Part shown: one piece after another, positions 34,476-44,131 of the stretch
Layout: every line of letters starts with the position of its first letter
How positions within the stretch are numbered: position 1 is the first letter of the stretch
Assembly (NCBI GenBank): GCA_017858515.1
Contig: JAFMBM010000017.1
Coordinates: 1-48,613, forward strand
Direction: 5' to 3'
Source: Cryomorphaceae bacterium
GTDB lineage: Bacteria; Bacteroidota; Bacteroidia; Flavobacteriales; Schleiferiaceae
DNA: 48,613 nucleotides
The notes under the pieces: model-generated
Seen by the model: the letters and a program-made list of their open reading frames with translations, nothing else
Databases searched by the model: none
Told to the model about the DNA's origin: nothing
Made by a program: the position numbers and the translations under genes

Positions 34476-34823
34476 ATGAAAAAGCTTTTTGTTCTTCTCT
34501 TCCTTTCATTTTTACCCTTTTTAGGTCAAGCCCAAAGGAAGATTGAAAAAACCATTAAAGTTTCTGGCGTTTGTGAGATGTGCAAAGAAAGGATAGAAAC
34601 TGCATTGGATGTAAAAGGTATAGTATTTTCAGAATACAGTGTTGAGAAACAAGAATTATTGGTGGTGTATAAGCCTAAGAAAATTGAATGGTCTGCCATT
34701 GAAAAGTTGGTTCTAGATGCCGGTCATGATGTAGGCGAAACTAAGGCTAACGATAAGTGCTACAATGCCCTTAACGCCTGCTGTAAATACCGCTCACAAG
34801 AAGTTATTGATGCCCATAAGTAA
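34476..34823 (+). CDS. Secreted heavy-metal-associated (HMA) domain protein
   Basis: This 115-aa protein has a signal peptide (residues 1-20, ending GQAQ), so it acts in the periplasm or outside. It carries one ferredoxin-like HMA domain with the metal motif GVCEMCKERIE (C33 and C36). A C-terminal extension adds C95 and a C102-C103 pair, which could form a second metal site. HMA CxxC domains bind Cu(I) or similar soft metals. The stop codon is 14 bp inside the TonB-receptor gene, so the two are co-expressed. With SCO1 opposite, copper is the likely metal, though zinc or others are not excluded. Confidence 0.88.
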   Translation: MKKLFVLLFLSFLPFLGQAQRKIEKTIKVSGVCEMCKERIETALDVKGIVFSEYSVEKQELLVVYKPKKIEWSAIEKLVLDAGHDVGETKANDKCYNALNACCKYRSQEVIDAHK

Positions 34824-37029
34824 ATTCAATTGCTCACTTAATTGGTTTTTATTCTTAGCGCTACTCCTCTGGCAATTGCCCACTTCTGCCCAGTGGCACA
34901 TTTCTGTTAAAGGACACTATCCAGAAGGTTCTTCGGCTTTGCCCAATTCGGCCCTTTTCTTAGATAATAAAGGAATTGGTTTAACAGATCTCAATGGTCA
35001 ATTTCATCTGGTTGATGCCCAAAAGGGTCAGTGGCTAAAGGTTTCTTTCGCGGGCTTCTACTCAGACTCTGCTCAGCTTGGAGAAGAAAAGTCTGTTGTC
35101 TTTGTTCTTTCGCCACTCACCATCAACGAAATAACCATTGTAGAGTCAGCAGACGCCATCCGATTGTCTAAAAAAGCCGCCGGATTGGTCTATGAAATCA
35201 GTCCGAAAGAACTTCGCCGCGCGGCCTGCTGTAATTTATCCGAGAGCTTCGAAAACAATCCTTCTATAGACGTTGCTTTTGCAGATGCCGTTACGGGAAC
35301 CCGCACCATTGAAATGTTGGGCCTTTCTGGCAAGTATATGCAAACCCAAATTGAACTCATTCCATTTCTACGCGGCATTCAGATTCGCCGAGGTTGGGCC
35401 TATATTCCAGGTCCTTGGGTGGATGGCCTCCAACTTTCAAAGGGAATTGGAAGTGTTTCAAACGGACATGAAAGTATTTCCGGCCAATTGAATATTGAAC
35501 TCCGCAAGCCTCAAGGAGAAAAGGGCAATCACCTCAATTTCTATGTTAATCAAACTGGAAGGTTAGAAGCCAATTATACCACTGCCTATGCAGTAACAGA
35601 AAACTGGAGCTCTTCTACTTCCCTCCATCTTAGTACAAATCCCATTGCCATTGATCGCAATGAAGATGGCTTCTTTGATATGCCAGAGGGTCATTTGGCC
35701 AGTCTCATGCACAGGTGGAAGTTCCAAGGGAACTCCGGTTGGGAAGGTCAATTTGGATTTCGCATTGTAGACGACTACCAATTAGCCGGACAAACTCCTC
35801 TCGATAATTCAACCTATTGGAAGATGGAGCGCCAAAGTCGGGGAGGAAATGGATTCTTTAAACTTGGAAGAATCTTTAACGAACACCCCAATAATAGCTT
35901 GGGTATTATTGGAGACTTTCACTATCAAGAACAAGATGCCCAATTCGGAAGCAGAAATCTAGACGCCGTGCAAAATGGAGGCTCTCTACAGCTTCTATTC
36001 GATCATCTTTCTACCCAATCTTCTAATTCTTGGAAAGCCGGATTGAACGTTCAATACGATAATTACCTCCAAATATTCAATGATTTCAACGCCAATTATC
36101 AAGGAGTTCAGCAAGAATTCACACCAGGAATATTCGCGGAATACAATTGGGTTCCTTCTGAAAAATGGAATGTTCTTGCCGGTATCCGAACCGATTTTCA
36201 CAATCTCTTTGGTACACGTATTTCTCCGCGCCTGCATCTTAAATACAATCCTACTGAAAACACCAGCCTTCGTCTGAGTTCTGGCTCAGGATTTCGATCT
36301 AGCTTACCCTGGCTAGAAAACCTAGAATTATTAGCTTCCTCGCGACTTTTCGATCCAAACTCCTCTCTTGCCTTTTTTGAAAGGCGTTTAAATGCTGAAC
36401 AAGCTTGGAATCACGGATTCTCAATCGAACACAATTTTAAATGGAATTATAGACCCGCTACCATAGTGGTCGACTATTATTTTACCCATTTCGGGAATAG
36501 GCAAATTACTGATATGGACGAGGCGAGCAATATTTTTCGTTTTACAAACCTCAACGGCCGATCCGAAAGTCACAGTGCCATGGCTCAATTAGATTTTGAA
36601 ATCAAAAGAAGAATGAGCATGCGATTAGCCTATAAATTTACAGATGCGCGCAGCCAATATTCTTCTGGCTATTTAGCTGATCCATACATTAGTAGACACA
36701 GGGGATTTATTGCATGGTTCTATGAAACACGCAGTGCTTGGGGCTTCGATCTCTCTACCCAATGGGTTGGACCAAAAAGATTACCCGTAAACGCAACGGG
36801 CGAACGAAACAATCAATCGCCTTCTTTTGCTCTCTTTAACGGACAAATTAAAAAGACATTCAAGGAAAAGTGGGAGTGGTATTTAGGGGCTGAAAATCTA
36901 TTGGGTTTTGTACAAGATCAACCTGTTCTCAATGCAGAAAATCCATTCAGTCCAGATTTTGATGCAACGGTAGTTTGGGGCCCAATAATGGGCAGAATTG
37001 TATTCCTCGGATTAAACGTAAAATTCTAA
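34810..37029 (+). CDS. TonB-dependent outer-membrane receptor, probable copper/metal uptake
   Basis: This 739-aa receptor begins at MPISKFNCSLN with a signal peptide to about residue 28 (TSAQ). The frame is open further upstream to 34765 inside the HMA gene, but the signal peptide fixes 34810. A carboxypeptidase-regulatory-like domain occupies about 29-105, a plug domain about 115-235, and a barrel the rest, ending in an aromatic strand (LNVKF). The plug contains an unusual C140-C141 pair (LRRAACCNLSESF). I recall this CCNLSESF segment from Bacteroidota receptors next to HMA proteins, and it could bind the incoming metal. The 14-bp overlap with the HMA gene shows tight coupling. Its 3' end overlaps the convergent ABC gene by 4 bp. 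Confidence 0.9.
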   Translation: MPISKFNCSLNWFLFLALLLWQLPTSAQWHISVKGHYPEGSSALPNSALFLDNKGIGLTDLNGQFHLVDAQKGQWLKVSFAGFYSDSAQLGEEKSVVFVLSPLTINEITIVESADAIRLSKKAAGLVYEISPKELRRAACCNLSESFENNPSIDVAFADAVTGTRTIEMLGLSGKYMQTQIELIPFLRGIQIRRGWAYIPGPWVDGLQLSKGIGSVSNGHESISGQLNIELRKPQGEKGNHLNFYVNQTGRLEANYTTAYAVTENWSSSTSLHLSTNPIAIDRNEDGFFDMPEGHLASLMHRWKFQGNSGWEGQFGFRIVDDYQLAGQTPLDNSTYWKMERQSRGGNGFFKLGRIFNEHPNNSLGIIGDFHYQEQDAQFGSRNLDAVQNGGSLQLLFDHLSTQSSNSWKAGLNVQYDNYLQIFNDFNANYQGVQQEFTPGIFAEYNWVPSEKWNVLAGIRTDFHNLFGTRISPRLHLKYNPTENTSLRLSSGSGFRSSLPWLENLELLASSRLFDPNSSLAFFERRLNAEQAWNHGFSIEHNFKWNYRPATIVVDYYFTHFGNRQITDMDEASNIFRFTNLNGRSESHSAMAQLDFEIKRRMSMRLAYKFTDARSQYSSGYLADPYISRHRGFIAWFYETRSAWGFDLSTQWVGPKRLPVNATGERNNQSPSFALFNGQIKKTFKEKWEWYLGAENLLGFVQDQPVLNAENPFSPDFDATVVWGPIMGRIVFLGLNVKF

Positions 37030-38630
37030 TGAAAAACAGCCTCCACTAGACTTTTAGTATAAAGACTTTGAGGTTTACTCAACACCTCAGCGGTTCTACC
37101 TTCTTCTTCAATTTTACCTTTATTCAAGACAATAATTCGGTCGCTAATAAACTGTACTACCGATAGATCGTGCGTAATAAATAGACAAGAAAAGCCAAAT
37201 TCATCCTGAAGGTCTTTCAGTAGATTTAAAACTTTCGATTGAACGGAAACATCCAAAGCCGCAACAGACTCATCGCAAATGAGCAGTTCTGGTTCCAATG
37301 CTAAACTCCGCGCAATGACAATTCTCTGGCGTTGTCCTCCCGAAAAAGTATGTGGGAAACGATTGTAATCTTCGGCGTTTAGCCCTGTTTTTTCAAGTAG
37401 GTGGATGGCTTTATCCTTTGCTTGAGCCTTGTTCTTAACTAGTTTATGATATAGCATAGGCTCTATAATAGCCTCCCCTGCCGACATTCTAGGATTCAAG
37501 CTTGAATACGGATCTTGAAAAACCATTTGAATTTCGCGCCTATATCTCTTTGAACTTGAATACAATGGCTGCCCCTTGAACAAAATATCACACGAATCAT
37601 CCGGTAAAAGCAGACCACATAAAAGGCGTCCTAGTGTTGATTTTCCAGATCCGGATTCGCCCACTAAACCCAAGGTTTCAGATTTCCTGAGATCAAAACG
37701 AATGTCTTCTAGGACACTGGTTTTAGAATTTGGATACGTAAAATGCAAGGAGCGCACTTCCAATAATTTCTCCTCCTCTGAAAGCTTCACTTCAGGCTTA
37801 TCGTCGATTTGAATTTTCCCTTTGGAATTCAGTATTGCTTCCAACTCAGGCAATCTATTGGCGTTCGGATAGGCAGAAGGCCTGCTGTTTAGCAGTGCCT
37901 TTGTATAGCTATTCTTTGGGTTCTCAAGAACCTCCTTCGCCTTGCCATACTCCATTTGTTCTCCCTTCCTCAACACGCAAATTGTATCTGAAACAGCCTG
38001 CACTAATCCTAGATCGTGAGAAATAAAAAGCACTGCCATTCCGTATTTCAACTGAAGTTGCTTGAGAAGAAGCACAACCTCTTTCTGAACCGTTGCGTCT
38101 AAAGCAGTAGTAGGTTCATCGCAAATCATCAGCAGTGGTTCTCTCAAAAGCGCCATGGCAATAACTACCCTTTGTCTTTGTCCGCCCGAAAGCTCATGGG
38201 GATAAGAACTAAATACTCTCTCAGGATCAGGCAATTGAACTTCTGTAAATGCTTGTATTGCTCGTTCTTTGGTAGGATGGTCTAAACCTTCCAACACCTG
38301 TTCTCCACAACGAATAACAGGATTCAAAGAGGTCATAGGTTCTTGAAAAACCATGGCTAAATGCCTGCGCTGAGCGCGAATTTCCGCAGCTTTTTGAGAG
38401 CCATTTAAATCCACCTCTCCTTCTGGCGCATGCAAGATAATGCTGCCTTTTACCGAAGCTTTGGAAGAGAGCAATCGCATAATAGCCAAAGCGGTAAGCG
38501 ATTTTCCAGATCCAGATTCACCCACCAATCCTAGGGTTTCGCCTTGTGATAGACTAAAGCTTAAAGGTTTTAAGACCTCTTGTTCTCCGAAAGAAATACT
38601 CAGTTTCTCAAGCCTTAAAAGCTCGGTCAT
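37026..38630 (-). CDS. Double-ATPase subunit of a peptide-type ABC importer (YejF/DppDF-like)
   Basis: This 534-aa cytosolic protein fuses two ABC ATPase domains. The first has Walker A GESGSGKS at 37-44, signature LSGGQRQR and Walker B LLMICDEPTTALD. The second, starting near residue 290, has GESGSGKS, FSGGQRQR and LLICDESVAALD. These Dpp/Opp-type domains energise oligopeptide or nickel import, or microcin uptake (YejABEF). No permease or binding-protein gene is nearby, so the partners must be encoded elsewhere. It is the last gene of a five-gene overlapping run on the minus strand. Confidence 0.93.
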   Translation of the reverse strand: MTELLRLEKLSISFGEQEVLKPLSFSLSQGETLGLVGESGSGKSLTALAIMRLLSSKASVKGSIILHAPEGEVDLNGSQKAAEIRAQRRHLAMVFQEPMTSLNPVIRCGEQVLEGLDHPTKERAIQAFTEVQLPDPERVFSSYPHELSGGQRQRVVIAMALLREPLLMICDEPTTALDATVQKEVVLLLKQLQLKYGMAVLFISHDLGLVQAVSDTICVLRKGEQMEYGKAKEVLENPKNSYTKALLNSRPSAYPNANRLPELEAILNSKGKIQIDDKPEVKLSEEEKLLEVRSLHFTYPNSKTSVLEDIRFDLRKSETLGLVGESGSGKSTLGRLLCGLLLPDDSCDILFKGQPLYSSSKRYRREIQMVFQDPYSSLNPRMSAGEAIIEPMLYHKLVKNKAQAKDKAIHLLEKTGLNAEDYNRFPHTFSGGQRQRIVIARSLALEPELLICDESVAALDVSVQSKVLNLLKDLQDEFGFSCLFITHDLSVVQFISDRIIVLNKGKIEEEGRTAEVLSKPQSLYTKSLVEAVFH

Positions 38631-39349
38631 ACGATCTTAATTTCCGATTCATCTAGAATAGGCTCTTGACGCATTTTCAAAAGTATTTGAGCGAGAGTTA
38701 AGGTATCCTTTTCACAATACTTCGCTATGCGTTGTAGGTCGTTTTCATTCCAATATACTGATCCAACTTGACTTCCATCTATATCGTCTTTTGGACTTGG
38801 AATACCTAAAACTTTTGCCAGTAATTTCAGAGAGGTAAAATGCTTTCCATCTCCGAATTTCCACAATTCCATGGTATCGAGATGGTGAATTTCCCAAGGT
38901 TTTTTACCCTGAATATCCAACACCTTAGGAAGATCTAATCCATTGATTAAAAACCTTCTGCACAAGTAAGGGAAATCAAATTCTTTTCCATTGTGTGCAC
39001 AAAGTCGATAGTCTGGATTTTTATCTAGAATATGGGCAAGCTCTTGCAACAGCTCCAACTCATTATCTCCAAAAACACTCTTCAACCGAAACACTCGTCC
39101 TTGGCCATGGGCACGCTCAAAGACGCCAAGAGAGACACAGACAACCTTACCAAACTCAGCCAGAATACCGGCCCTTTGCGGGTAATATTCTTCCGCTGTG
39201 AATTCGTCTTTTCGCTGCCAACGTGTTTTATCTTCCCAGAGTTTTTGCCAATCAGGATCTAAATCGGCATAGGAAGAAAAGCCTGAAACCGTTTCTATAT
39301 CTAAGAAAAGAACCGATGATAAATCTAAATGATGAAGTGCTGAACTCAT
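38627..39349 (-). CDS. Predicted 3'-5' exonuclease of the PolB-exonuclease/RNase H-like family
   Basis: This 240-aa protein starts at MSSALHHLDLSS. A longer frame to 39538 is antisense to conserved beta-lactamase sequence and unlike the family. DEDD-type catalytic residues are visible: D17 and E19 in LFLDIET, the Asp of CAHNGKEFDFPYL, and the Asp of the YCEKDTLTLAQILLKM segment. The family is annotated as a stand-alone exonuclease domain related to DNA polymerase B proofreading. Substrate is unknown. Both ends overlap neighbours by 4 bp, so it is co-translated. Confidence 0.88.
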   Translation of the reverse strand: MSSALHHLDLSSVLFLDIETVSGFSSYADLDPDWQKLWEDKTRWQRKDEFTAEEYYPQRAGILAEFGKVVCVSLGVFERAHGQGRVFRLKSVFGDNELELLQELAHILDKNPDYRLCAHNGKEFDFPYLCRRFLINGLDLPKVLDIQGKKPWEIHHLDTMELWKFGDGKHFTSLKLLAKVLGIPSPKDDIDGSQVGSVYWNENDLQRIAKYCEKDTLTLAQILLKMRQEPILDESEIKIV

Positions 39350-40500
39350 TTGCCGTACATTTTTAAAACCTCGTTTACATATAGATGAAAGCAGTCTTTG
39401 TGTGGCTTGCCTTCGGTTGAATAACGGAAACCCAATCGGGTAATCACAATAGAATGCTCTGGAATAACAATTACATATTGCCCTTCTCTTCCTCTCATAT
39501 AATACACAGGCGTACCGTGACTCTCTTGATCTATCCAATAAGAATAGCCGTAATGATCTGATTTATAGCCTTTGGTTGCGAGCTCAAAGAAGCTAGAATC
39601 TAAAATCTGATTGCCCCTCCAGTTTCCTTTGTGCAATGCCAACAATCCGAAACGCGCAAAATCTCTCGCATTGGTGTTGAAGCAGCAATAGCCAATTTCC
39701 ATTCCATCTGGATGATCGAGTTGCCAAAGTGCAGGCTCTTGCGCACCCATCGGCCGCCAAAATTCTTTGGATGCATACTCAGACAGACTCATGCCTGTGG
39801 CACGAATTACACAGATTGCCAAAAACTGAGTACTTCCACTTTGATAGTTATAAACCTCACCCGGCCTTTCTGAAACTTCTACCTCTGAAAGCATAACCTC
39901 CTCTAAATGATCTGAATAATAGGTTTTAGCTGTAAGTGTAAAAGGACTTTTATAATGCTCCTTCCAACTCAAACCTGAAGTCATGGTGCTGAGATGCCTA
40001 AGCTCAAGATCACCCGCATACGTTCCTTTTAGTTCAGGGATAAGCTCCATTACTTTTTGATTCCATCCCTTCAAAAAGCCCTGCTCGATGGCCTTTTCTG
40101 CCAAAAGAGTGACGATTGTTTTGCTGGCAGAAAAGGTATTGGTTTGAGACTTTTCATTGTATCCTCCCCAATAATGTTCTTGAACCAATGAGTCGTTGAC
40201 TAATACAGTAAAACCCACGCTTCGCGTCAATTCCAACATATTCCTGAGCTCAGTAGTGAGTGGTTTTTTGTTCAATTCTGGATGCACATATAAAGCTTGA
40301 GGCGATTTAGAAGCCTCAATTTGACGAAGATCAAAATAGATATGATCATCTATTTCTGCCGATTTTGCCCCACGGAGATAGGTGGATTTTATTCCTTTTA
40401 TTAAATACGTAGAATCGGTTGTCCAAAGCAGTACAACTGCTAAAAGACTTAGACTTAAACTAAAGTAAAAAGCCCACTTTACGGCTTTGCGCATATGCAA
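39346..40500 (-). CDS. Serine hydrolase, class C beta-lactamase-like fold
   Basis: This 384-aa protein has an N-terminal hydrophobic segment (about 8-27), either a membrane anchor or an uncleaved signal. The penicillin-binding/beta-lactamase nucleophile motif SxxK is S124-A-S-K127, and YxS is Y219-Q-S221. Members include esterases, D-aminopeptidases and cell-wall enzymes. The sequence does not show that it degrades antibiotics. Its start lies 22 bp inside the lipB gene and its stop overlaps the exonuclease start. Confidence 0.88.
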   Translation of the reverse strand: MHMRKAVKWAFYFSLSLSLLAVVLLWTTDSTYLIKGIKSTYLRGAKSAEIDDHIYFDLRQIEASKSPQALYVHPELNKKPLTTELRNMLELTRSVGFTVLVNDSLVQEHYWGGYNEKSQTNTFSASKTIVTLLAEKAIEQGFLKGWNQKVMELIPELKGTYAGDLELRHLSTMTSGLSWKEHYKSPFTLTAKTYYSDHLEEVMLSEVEVSERPGEVYNYQSGSTQFLAICVIRATGMSLSEYASKEFWRPMGAQEPALWQLDHPDGMEIGYCCFNTNARDFARFGLLALHKGNWRGNQILDSSFFELATKGYKSDHYGYSYWIDQESHGTPVYYMRGREGQYVIVIPEHSIVITRLGFRYSTEGKPHKDCFHLYVNEVLKMYGK

Positions 40501-41189
40501 TTAAATTGTAATTCAAACTGAGTGATAATAGAACTAAGCACTTGTTGTCTAGAGGGAAGCGAGCCTAATTCTTGAGCCATATTGGCAACTGCCTTATCGG
40601 CAATTCCACAAGGTACAATGTACTCAAAATACTTCAAATCTACAGAATGGTTGAGTGCAAATCCGTGCATGGTAACCCAACGTGAAGCCTTTATGCCCAT
40701 TGCACAAACCTTTCGCGCCTTGTCAGTTCCTACATCAAACCAAACACCCGTCTCTCCTTTCGACCGATCTGCTTTGAGTCCATACTGATGGAGCACCTCA
40801 ATGATTATTTCTTCTAAGCACCTCAAGTATCTGTGAATATCTGTAAAGAAATCGTCGAGGTCTAAAATAGGATAACCCACAATCTGTCCCGGACCGTGGT
40901 AAGTAATATCTCCACCGCGATTAATTGGGAAAAACTCAATTCCCATACTTTCGAGCTCTGCCTGATCAATTAAAAGATGCTCGGCCTTTCCGCTCTTTCC
41001 TAAAGTGTAAACATGCGGATGTTCGCAAATCAGCAAATAATGAACGAGCGGTTCTTTCTCTTCATCGGCTTTGTCACGATTAGCAAGTTTCCTAGCCACT
41101 AATTCGTCAAAGTACTGTTGTTGGATATCCCAGGCCTCCTTGAAGCCAATCCACCCTAAATCAACGACCTTAACGAGCGGTTGTTTCAT
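40479..41189 (-). CDS. lipB: Octanoyl-[acyl carrier protein]:protein N-octanoyltransferase
   Basis: This 236-aa cytosolic enzyme transfers octanoyl groups from ACP to lipoyl domains, starting lipoate synthesis. The signature RGGDITYHGPGQ is at 91-102. The catalytic pair is K160 (RKVCAMGIK) and C194 (YIVPCGI). The length is normal. ATGA overlap with the PGI/PMI gene upstream and 22-bp overlap with the beta-lactamase-like gene downstream make it operonic. lipA is not in the window. Confidence 0.97.
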   Translation of the reverse strand: MKQPLVKVVDLGWIGFKEAWDIQQQYFDELVARKLANRDKADEEKEPLVHYLLICEHPHVYTLGKSGKAEHLLIDQAELESMGIEFFPINRGGDITYHGPGQIVGYPILDLDDFFTDIHRYLRCLEEIIIEVLHQYGLKADRSKGETGVWFDVGTDKARKVCAMGIKASRWVTMHGFALNHSVDLKYFEYIVPCGIADKAVANMAQELGSLPSRQQVLSSIITQFELQFNCICAKP

Positions 41190-42190
41190 CCGATTTTACC
41201 GAGCTCAGACTTCAGAAAATCAATCACTTTAATATCCATAATATCTACTTGATGGATTTCTGATAAATAATAAGAAACCCAATCACCCAGGTGGTTGAGA
41301 TATAAACTTTGCGAAATAAGAGAGCTTCCTGGTGCCTTCCACTCCAATACGGTGGGCGTTCTTTTAAGTAGAATGTCCTTATTAATATCTGCACGAATGG
41401 CGTTGCGATCGTACTCAAAATCACTTCTCAAAATGATTACCCCAAAGCTCTCGTTTCCGCCTGCCCATCCAACCAACTCATTGTGGTTCATTTCAGGGAT
41501 TGCCGAAGACCAGCCCAACATTTTAGAGTTTTCATTTAATTGCTGACGAAGGCGCTCGCCCATGGCGGCTAAACCATCTGTGCAATAAACTACCGCGCAG
41601 TGGTTTTTTAGTTGTTCTGCGTACACCTTTGCCTGAGCGTGAATAGAATCGATATCGTTTCGCATAGCTTCAATTGCCTCTTTCCAAGAAGCGATGTAAT
41701 CCGGTGTTTGAAGGCCGTAGAAGTCTAGAAAAGACATCAATCCTGTAATGCTATATCCCAGCATAGATCTAGGCGGATTGCCTCCTTCTACCACAAATGC
41801 GTTAAAATTATGCTTCGTTGCCAATTCAAGTGCTCTTCCTCCCGAAGTAATGATGGCCACCTCAGCCTTGCGCTCAATGGCTTGTTCTAGAGCCGCCAAG
41901 GTTTCTTCCGTATTGCCCGAATAACTGCTGGCAATGACCAGGGTGTTTTCATCTACAAAAGCGGGTAAATAATAATCTTTATTTACAAAAATGGGCGTAT
42001 GACTTGAGGCAGACATCCACTCTGCTGCCAGGCTACCACCAATTCCTGAACCACCTAATCCGGTTATCACTACAGCCTTAAATCTCTTAGCCGGATTTTT
42101 CCATTTTGCTCTTTCCGCAATTTTCAATCCTTCTTCTAGGTGGTCTGGAAAAGCAGCAATTAAATCTTTCATCATGGCGTATAAACTCAT
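41186..42190 (-). CDS. Bifunctional phosphoglucose/phosphomannose isomerase
   Basis: This protein of about 334 aa interconverts glucose 6-phosphate or mannose 6-phosphate with fructose 6-phosphate. The sugar-isomerase (SIS) domains show GLGGSGIGGSLAAEW near the N-terminus, ASSYSGNTEETL, and the IPEMNHNELVGW segment with the catalytic Glu and His of the archaeal-type PGI/PMI. The reading frame is open to 42208, but that ATG lies within the predicted promoter. Starts at 42190 (MSLYAMMKD) or 42175 (MMKDLIAAF) are more likely; I give 42190. It is the first gene of the lipB-hydrolase-exonuclease-ABC run and links glycolysis to mannose-derived sugars. Confidence 0.88.
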   Translation of the reverse strand: MSLYAMMKDLIAAFPDHLEEGLKIAERAKWKNPAKRFKAVVITGLGGSGIGGSLAAEWMSASSHTPIFVNKDYYLPAFVDENTLVIASSYSGNTEETLAALEQAIERKAEVAIITSGGRALELATKHNFNAFVVEGGNPPRSMLGYSITGLMSFLDFYGLQTPDYIASWKEAIEAMRNDIDSIHAQAKVYAEQLKNHCAVVYCTDGLAAMGERLRQQLNENSKMLGWSSAIPEMNHNELVGWAGGNESFGVIILRSDFEYDRNAIRADINKDILLKRTPTVLEWKAPGSSLISQSLYLNHLGDWVSYYLSEIHQVDIMDIKVIDFLKSELGKIG

Positions 42191-42204
42191 CAAATTAATA
42201 AGCT

Positions 42205-42212
42205 TCAAATCT
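42205..42212 (-). promoter_or_regulatory. Predicted -7 element of the PGI/PMI operon
   Basis: On the minus strand this reads TAGATTTG, an exact TAnnTTTG match. Its position means the ATG at 42208 cannot be the start on this transcript and favours 42190 or 42175. No -33 TTTG was found. Confidence 0.55.
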
Positions 42213-42242
42213 ACTCAATACATTCGAGCCTACAGCCACACT

Positions 42243-42250
42243 TATCTTTG
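42243..42250 (+). promoter_or_regulatory. Predicted -7 element of lysS
   Basis: TATCTTTG matches TAnnTTTG exactly and lies 20 bp before the lysS ATG at 42271. It sits about 30 bp from the opposite promoter of the PGI/PMI operon. Confidence 0.55.
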
Positions 42251-42270
42251 CGCCCAATTAGCTGATTTTT

Positions 42271-43977
42271 ATGTTGAGCGAACAAGAATTATTGAGAAGA
42301 GAGGCGCTGAAAAGCCTTCGCAAATTGGGTATAGACCCTTATCCGGCTGCAGAGTTTGAAGTAACTCACACAGCCAAAGAAATTAGAGAGAATAAAAGTT
42401 TAGAAGAAAATAAATCGGAGGTTACCATTTCAGGTAGAATGATGAGTCGTCGCATTATGGGCAAGGCTTCATTCGCTGAAATAAAAGACCATACAGGAAG
42501 AATTCAGGTTTATATAAATAGAGATGTTCTCTGTCCTGATGAAGACAAAACCCATTACAACGAAGTTTTCAAAAAGCTTCTCGATATGGGTGATTTCATT
42601 GGCGTAAAAGGAAAGGTCTTCCGCACTCAAACTGGTGAAATATCGGTTGAAGTTAAAGAATTGACTGTGTTGAGCAAAACCTTGAGGCCCCTTCCTGCTG
42701 TAAAAACTGATTCGGAAGGAAAGGTACACGATGCGTTTAGCGATCCGGAGCTTAGGTACCGAATGCGCTATGTTGATTTAATAGTAAACGACAAGGTGAA
42801 GAGCACTTTCGTGAAGCGAAGTGCCATTTTTACAGCTATGCGCAATTTCTTCAATGGCTTTGGTTATTTGGAAGTAGAAACGCCTATTCTTCAGCCCATT
42901 CCGGGTGGAGCCGCCGCTAGACCTTTTTTAACACACCACAATGCCTTAGATATTCCGCTTTATTTGCGCATTGCCAACGAGCTGTATTTAAAGCGGCTAA
43001 TTGTTGGTGGGTTTGATGGTGTTTATGAGTTTGCCAAAGATTTTCGCAATGAAGGCATGGACCGTACTCATAATCCGGAGTTTACTGTCATGGAAATCTA
43101 CGTGGCCTATAAGGATTATAAGTGGATGATGCATTTTACTGAACAAATGCTAGAGTCTGTAGCCTTGGCGGTAAATGCCACTACAGACGTTGAAGTTGGC
43201 GGAAAAAAAATAAGTCTCAAGGCACCCTATGCCAGGGTAAGTATGCGCGACGCTATTTTAGAGCATACCGGTTTTGATATTGATGTTTTGGATGAAGCTG
43301 GGTTAAGGGAGGCTTGTGCTAAGTTGGGTATTGAAACCAACAATAGCATGGGAAAAGGCAAGTTGATCGATGAGATTTTTGGTGAAAAATGCGAGCCGCA
43401 TTACATCCAACCTACCTTTATTACCGACTATCCTGTAGAGATGTCGCCTTTGTGTAAAAAACATCGCGATAACCCAAATTATACTGAGCGCTTCGAGCTC
43501 ATGATCAACGGTAAAGAAATTGCCAATGCTTACTCTGAGCTCAATGATCCTATAGATCAGCGCGAGCGCTTCGAACAGCAGTTAGCACTAAGCGAAAAAG
43601 GAGACGACGAGGCGATGTTTATTGATCAAGATTTTTTACGCGCTCTAGAATTCGGAATGCCTCCTACCTCAGGAATGGGCATAGGAATGGATCGATTAAC
43701 CATGTTATTAACAGGCCAGACAAGTATTCAAGAGGTTCTCTTCTTCCCGCAAATGAGGCCAGAACTTCAAGTTGTTACAAGCTCAGGTGGCGCCTTTAAA
43801 TCTTTAGGTGTTCCTGAAGCTTGGTTGGAAGTAGTGGCTGAATTATATGGCACAGTGGAAGATATGAAAGCCTTAAAGCATACTCAGGTGCATCAACAAT
43901 TAAATGGTTTCCGAAAGAAGAAAAAGTTGGATGTTCCCGCCCTCAGCTTGGAGGATGTTCTGGCTTGGTTTAGTTAG
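42271..43977 (+). CDS. lysS: Lysine--tRNA ligase, class II
   Basis: This 568-aa cytosolic enzyme charges tRNA-Lys. An N-terminal OB-fold domain (about 50-150) precedes a class II catalytic core. Motif 2 is around [24 protein letters not shown], and motif 3 is [15 protein letters not shown] near residue 475. It is longer than E. coli LysRS (about 505) because of a C-terminal extension of about 70 residues after motif 3 ([15 protein letters not shown]...VLAWFS), rich in basic residues. I recall such tails in other Bacteroidota LysRS. Single gene with its own promoter and terminator. Confidence 0.96.
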   Translation: MLSEQELLRREALKSLRKLGIDPYPAAEFEVTHTAKEIRENKSLEENKSEVTISGRMMSRRIMGKASFAEIKDHTGRIQVYINRDVLCPDEDKTHYNEVFKKLLDMGDFIGVKGKVFRTQTGEISVEVKELTVLSKTLRPLPAVKTDSEGKVHDAFSDPELRYRMRYVDLIVNDKVKSTFVKRSAIFTAMRNFFNGFGYLEVETPILQPIPGGAAARPFLTHHNALDIPLYLRIANELYLKRLIVGGFDGVYEFAKDFRNEGMDRTHNPEFTVMEIYVAYKDYKWMMHFTEQMLESVALAVNATTDVEVGGKKISLKAPYARVSMRDAILEHTGFDIDVLDEAGLREACAKLGIETNNSMGKGKLIDEIFGEKCEPHYIQPTFITDYPVEMSPLCKKHRDNPNYTERFELMINGKEIANAYSELNDPIDQRERFEQQLALSEKGDDEAMFIDQDFLRALEFGMPPTSGMGIGMDRLTMLLTGQTSIQEVLFFPQMRPELQVVTSSGGAFKSLGVPEAWLEVVAELYGTVEDMKALKHTQVHQQLNGFRKKKKLDVPALSLEDVLAWFS

Positions 43978-43992
43978 TCTTAAAACTTGATG

Positions 43993-44015
43993 AAGCGGCC
44001 CTGGCCGCTTTTTTT
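43993..44015 (+). terminator. Rho-independent terminator of lysS
   Basis: A GC-rich palindrome AAGCGGCC-CT-GGCCGCTT (43993-44010) ends in a run of seven T (44009-44015), 16 bp after the lysS stop codon. Confidence 0.9.
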
Positions 44016-44131
44016 ATTGCGTAAATTAGGTCTCATCCAATTGAGTTGTAAACAACCGCTCTGCTGAGAATTGTATTCACTTACTCAAGCTGCAAGTCGG
44101 TTTAATTATTGACTGGCACACCCTAAGGAGC

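Noticed and set aside
39350-39538. 63-codon N-terminal extension of the exonuclease gene
   Set aside because: It is antisense-frame reading of the beta-lactamase-like gene, basic and unlike the family. The ATGA overlap at 39346-39349 gives a natural start.
44113-44131. Possible sigma-54 promoter (TGGCAC...GCA) before the subtilase gene, tempting because rpoN is in the window
   Set aside because: The GG to GC distance is about 15 bp instead of 12, and the TTGC element is absent.
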